From the NCBI GenBank assembly GCA_934255405.1, contig CAKQNT010000002.1, positions 76,959 through 140,958 of the forward strand: 64,000 nucleotides of DNA. The letters run 5' to 3'. Source of the DNA: an uncultured Alphaproteobacteria bacterium (GTDB lineage Bacteria; Pseudomonadota; Alphaproteobacteria; RF32; CAG-239). How positions within the stretch are numbered: the stretch's first letter is position 1; each line of letters opens with the position of its first letter. Positions 61,696 through 64,000 of the stretch are shown here, piece after piece. The notes beneath the pieces are model-generated. The model ran no database searches, was not told the DNA's origin, and saw only the letters and a program-made list of their open reading frames with translations. A program made the translations under genes and the position numbers.

Positions 61696-62360
61696 TTGGC
61701 AAAACTTTCTTCTTTGACGGTTATGTCATTATGGCCGGTAAATGTTAAAATATGATTGTCGGCCGAATATTCAAACCCCTCGGCTTGCAATTCTCCCAAA
61801 AATCCCTGTCCGGTAACCGGTTTGCGACCATAACTGCGAGAGGTGTTAAAATCAAAAAATGCCGAGGTGGTGCTGACGGTCATGCCTTCACTGTAAAAAA
61901 GCTCTACATTATCTTTGAGCTCCAGAAGGTTGTTGGTTTGATTGTAAAATCCAAGCGGAGATTTTACGTTCACCCAATTGCCATTGTCAAGCGGCATTAT
62001 ACCTTCGGGAGATGATAGCTTTATCAGTTTGGAGCCAGGGGCAGTTTCGTCAATGTTGCTGGCAACAAAATTATTAACCTTGTTGTCTTTGTCGGTGATA
62101 TAGAACACGGTGTTTTCAATGTGCAACTTTTCCAGCTCGCCTTGTTTGGGGCGGGTGATGTCTAATCTGAAGTCGCGGGTGTCTTTTTTTAGATACGGAA
62201 AAAATAACAGCAAAGCTACCAGCACCGCTGCCGCAGATGGTAGTGCCAGTTTGGCGAGTTTGACAAAACGGGAATGCCGATTCAGAGGTGCACCTGATGA
62301 ATGGACGGGCAGCTCAGAATCGGCATTGAAATAATTGTCGAGTTTTTTCAAATCTAACAA
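61692..62360 (-). CDS. lptC: LPS export system protein LptC
   Basis: 222 residues. A single N-terminal membrane helix (about 35-52, LALPSAAAVLVALLLFFPYL) anchors a periplasmic beta-jellyroll (NFVASNIDETAPGSKLIKL, EGMTVSTTSAFFDFNTSRSY). It takes LPS from LptBFG and hands it to LptA. Lies 2 bp after kdsD. Confidence 0.88.
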   Translation of the reverse strand: MLDLKKLDNYFNADSELPVHSSGAPLNRHSRFVKLAKLALPSAAAVLVALLLFFPYLKKDTRDFRLDITRPKQGELEKLHIENTVFYITDKDNKVNNFVASNIDETAPGSKLIKLSSPEGIMPLDNGNWVNVKSPLGFYNQTNNLLELKDNVELFYSEGMTVSTTSAFFDFNTSRSYGRKPVTGQGFLGELQAEGFEYSADNHILTFTGHNDITVKEESFAK

Positions 62361-62362
62361 TT

Positions 62363-63328
62363 TTAGGCAACTCCGGCGCGTAGGCAGTCGTGGATGTGGA
62401 TAATTCCGATTGGTTTCTTATCTTGCAAAACAAATAGCTGAGTGATGCCACGGCCGGTGTTGTTCATGGTGTTTAGGGCTTCTACAGCCAAAACATCCGG
62501 AGAAATTGTTCGCGGGTTGCGTGTCATAACGGTGGTTACGTTATGGGTCAAAATATCCGGATTGATGCAACGGCGCAAATCGCCATCGGTGATGATGCCG
62601 GTAAGTTCTCCGTTGTTGTTTACAATACCGACACAGCCAAGCATTTTGGAGCTCATAATCAGTAGAGCATCTTGCATGTTTGAGGACTCGGTAACCAAGG
62701 GTAATTCATCGCCGGTATGCATGAGGTCAGATACTTTTTGCAAAATAGCACCAAGTTTTCCGCCGGGGTGACGGCGTTTGTAATCGGTTTTGGTAAAGCC
62801 TTTGCGCTCCATTAAACCAACAGCCAAAACATCACCGTATACCAAAGTGGAAGTGGTGGAGGAAGTCGGAGCTAATCCCAGCGGGCAGGCCTCGCCGCCA
62901 TCAGGCAGACGGAGCAAGATGTCGCCGGCTTTGCCAAGGGTACTGGCAGGATTTTTGGTCATGGCAATCAAAGGAATGCCATAGCGCTTGCAATATACCA
63001 AAATATCGGAAAGTTCACGAGATTCACCGCCGTTGGAAATCGCCAGAACAATGTCTTCTTCTGTCAGCATGCCGAGATCACCGTGGCTGGCCTCTGCAGG
63101 GTGAATGAAAAATGATGGGGTGCCGGTTGAGGCTAAAGTGGCGGCGATCTTGCGTCCGATGTGTCCGGATTTGCCCATGCCGGTTACAATAACTCTGCCT
63201 TTGACACTTTCCATCATGTCAAGAGCTTTGCTTAAAGAGGAATCTAATGAATCTTCGAGCGCGCGCAGAGCCTCAACCTCGCGGTCAATGGTCTGTTTGG
63301 CGCAGGCGATATCTTCTTCGTAAGTCAT
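62363..63328 (-). CDS. kdsD: Arabinose-5-phosphate isomerase
   Basis: 321 residues. SIS domain (GRVIVTGMGKSGHIGRKIAA, FIHPAEASHGDLGML, SNGGESRELSDIL) followed by two CBS domains from about residue 205. It makes arabinose-5-phosphate, the first step to KDO, the inner-core LPS sugar. First gene of the LPS-export operon, linking synthesis to transport. Confidence 0.95.
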   Translation of the reverse strand: MTYEEDIACAKQTIDREVEALRALEDSLDSSLSKALDMMESVKGRVIVTGMGKSGHIGRKIAATLASTGTPSFFIHPAEASHGDLGMLTEEDIVLAISNGGESRELSDILVYCKRYGIPLIAMTKNPASTLGKAGDILLRLPDGGEACPLGLAPTSSTTSTLVYGDVLAVGLMERKGFTKTDYKRRHPGGKLGAILQKVSDLMHTGDELPLVTESSNMQDALLIMSSKMLGCVGIVNNNGELTGIITDGDLRRCINPDILTHNVTTVMTRNPRTISPDVLAVEALNTMNNTGRGITQLFVLQDKKPIGIIHIHDCLRAGVA

Positions 63329-63761
63329 AATTAAAGAAACTCCATAGTCACATTATGGGTGTAATCCTAGAATTTTATTTTAAAAAGGCAAGATTTTTTT
63401 AGCGGTTATGCAAGAAACGAATTGCGATAAGTGACTTTTGAACGCTGAAAACGGAATTTGTTTTTGACTCAGAAGTCGCAGCCTGAATTTTGATAAATGG
63501 ACTCAATTTGACTCAAAAGCGCAATTGCTTGTTTCGGAAAGAGCGAATCGCAGTAATGAGGAGCGTCTGAAGGTAAATAAAAGCTTAATGCTTTTTAGAC
63601 TCAAAAAGTGAAAAATTTTGCAATTAAATGCTTGACTTTTGGCGCCTCTGAGTCTATGGTGCGACGACTCAATAAAGAAGGTTGAGGCCGTTTTGCGTGC
63701 CTCATTACACGGCTTTTGAGAGTAATTTGTAAACAAAATTAAATACTTAAGGAAATTTGTG
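63329..63761 (+). other. Long rpsL upstream region with GACTCA repeats
   Basis: No gene. It holds GACTCA at 63466, 63500, 63510, 63598 and 63666 and its complement TGAGTC at 63649, plus the promoter at 63632-63660. The kdsD promoter must lie at its left end. Confidence 0.6.
63632..63660 (+). promoter_or_regulatory. Likely promoter of rpsL operon
   Basis: TTGACT (63632-63637), 17-bp spacer, TATGGT (63655-63660). About 100 nt upstream of the rpsL start. Confidence 0.6.
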
Positions 63762-64000
63762 ATGCCTACAATTAATCAGTTAATTCGTAAATCACGAACA
63801 CCCAAAGTGAAGAGAAACAAAGTTCCGGCTTTGAAAGCTTGTCCACAAAAACGCGGTGTTTGTACAAGGGTTTACACTACAACCCCGAAAAAACCGAACT
63901 CCGCTTTGCGTAAAGTGGCTCGCGTTCGTCTTACTAACGGCTTTGAAGTAATCAGTTATATCCCTGGTGAAGGTCATAATCTTCAAGAACACTCAGTGGT
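63762..64000 (+). CDS. rpsL: 30S ribosomal protein S12, N-terminal part (3' end outside window)
   Basis: The first 79 codons: MPTINQLIRKSRTPKVKRNK, KKPNSALRKVARVRL and PGEGHNLQEHSVV. S12 lies at the decoding centre. The two streptomycin-resistance positions (Lys in TPKKPNS and the later PGVRYH site) are partly outside the window; the first is wild-type Lys. AAGGAAA precedes the start. The rpsG-fusA-tuf run is expected to follow. Confidence 0.97.
   Translation, partial: MPTINQLIRKSRTPKVKRNKVPALKACPQKRGVCTRVYTTTPKKPNSALRKVARVRLTNGFEVISYIPGEGHNLQEHSV

Overview
The window reads as a chromosomal segment of an alphaproteobacterium. The order kdsD-lptC-lptA-lptB-rpoN-hpf-ptsN, the split transhydrogenase pntAA/pntAB/pntB, a GapR/DUF2312 protein and a DUF1150 protein are all typical of that class. 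A HydF-type maturase for [FeFe]-hydrogenase, a nucleoside-catabolic deo cluster and an AT-leaning base composition suggest an anaerobic or fermentative, possibly gut- or host-associated lineage. That last point is inference from gene content.

Layout: 1-1737 holds the end of groEL, a TM2 membrane protein and tRNA-Gly(GCC). 1738-10712 is an AT-rich accessory region inserted at the 3' end of tRNA-Gly. Three copies of the tRNA 3' end (1720-1737, 9814-9831 and a degenerate one near 10651-10682) mark two tandem elements. The first carries a decayed tyrosine integrase, a broken two-gene module (unknown or HEPN-like protein plus an RloC/PrrC-like ABC ATPase), an HUH-like replication or mobilisation protein, an HTH-Fic protein with a palindromic operator, and an orphan C5 DNA methyltransferase. 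The second carries one protein I do not recognise.

10721-43362 is mostly core: a chromate transporter pair, transhydrogenase, an alkylguanine methyltransferase, hydF, a CPA2 antiporter, gapR, pyruvate kinase, rpmJ, ettA, a frameshifted flagellin with a beta-helix-like central insert, a galU-like gene, a giant AsmA-family protein, cdd-punA-deoC-deoA, tolB, ruvX, lepA, deoB-pgeF, a DjlA-like co-chaperone and an AmpD-like amidase.

43363-52757 is a second accessory region ending at tRNA-Ser(GGA). It has an overlapping three-gene cassette (Dam-type methylase, four-helix membrane protein, DGQHR protein), phage terminase and DUF2779 fragments, a canonical Fic protein, a DUF2924 plus large serine recombinase pair, and an overlapping pair of unknown genes. 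52761-64000 returns to core: tRNA-Ser, an exported nitroreductase, gpsA, infA, a sensor kinase, DUF1150, ptsN-hpf, rpoN, the LPS-export genes lptBAC, kdsD, and the start of rpsL.

A striking non-coding feature is a family of about 80-240 bp palindromic elements. Six copies lie immediately after the stop codons of plus-strand genes (groEL, pyk, ettA, ruvX, lepA, DUF1150). Their arms change in a compensatory way, as expected for a conserved hairpin. In the accessory regions the best candidates for an undescribed system are the Dam-membrane-DGQHR cassette and the decayed 2808-5879 module. In the core the flagellin with a beta-helix-like insert stands out.
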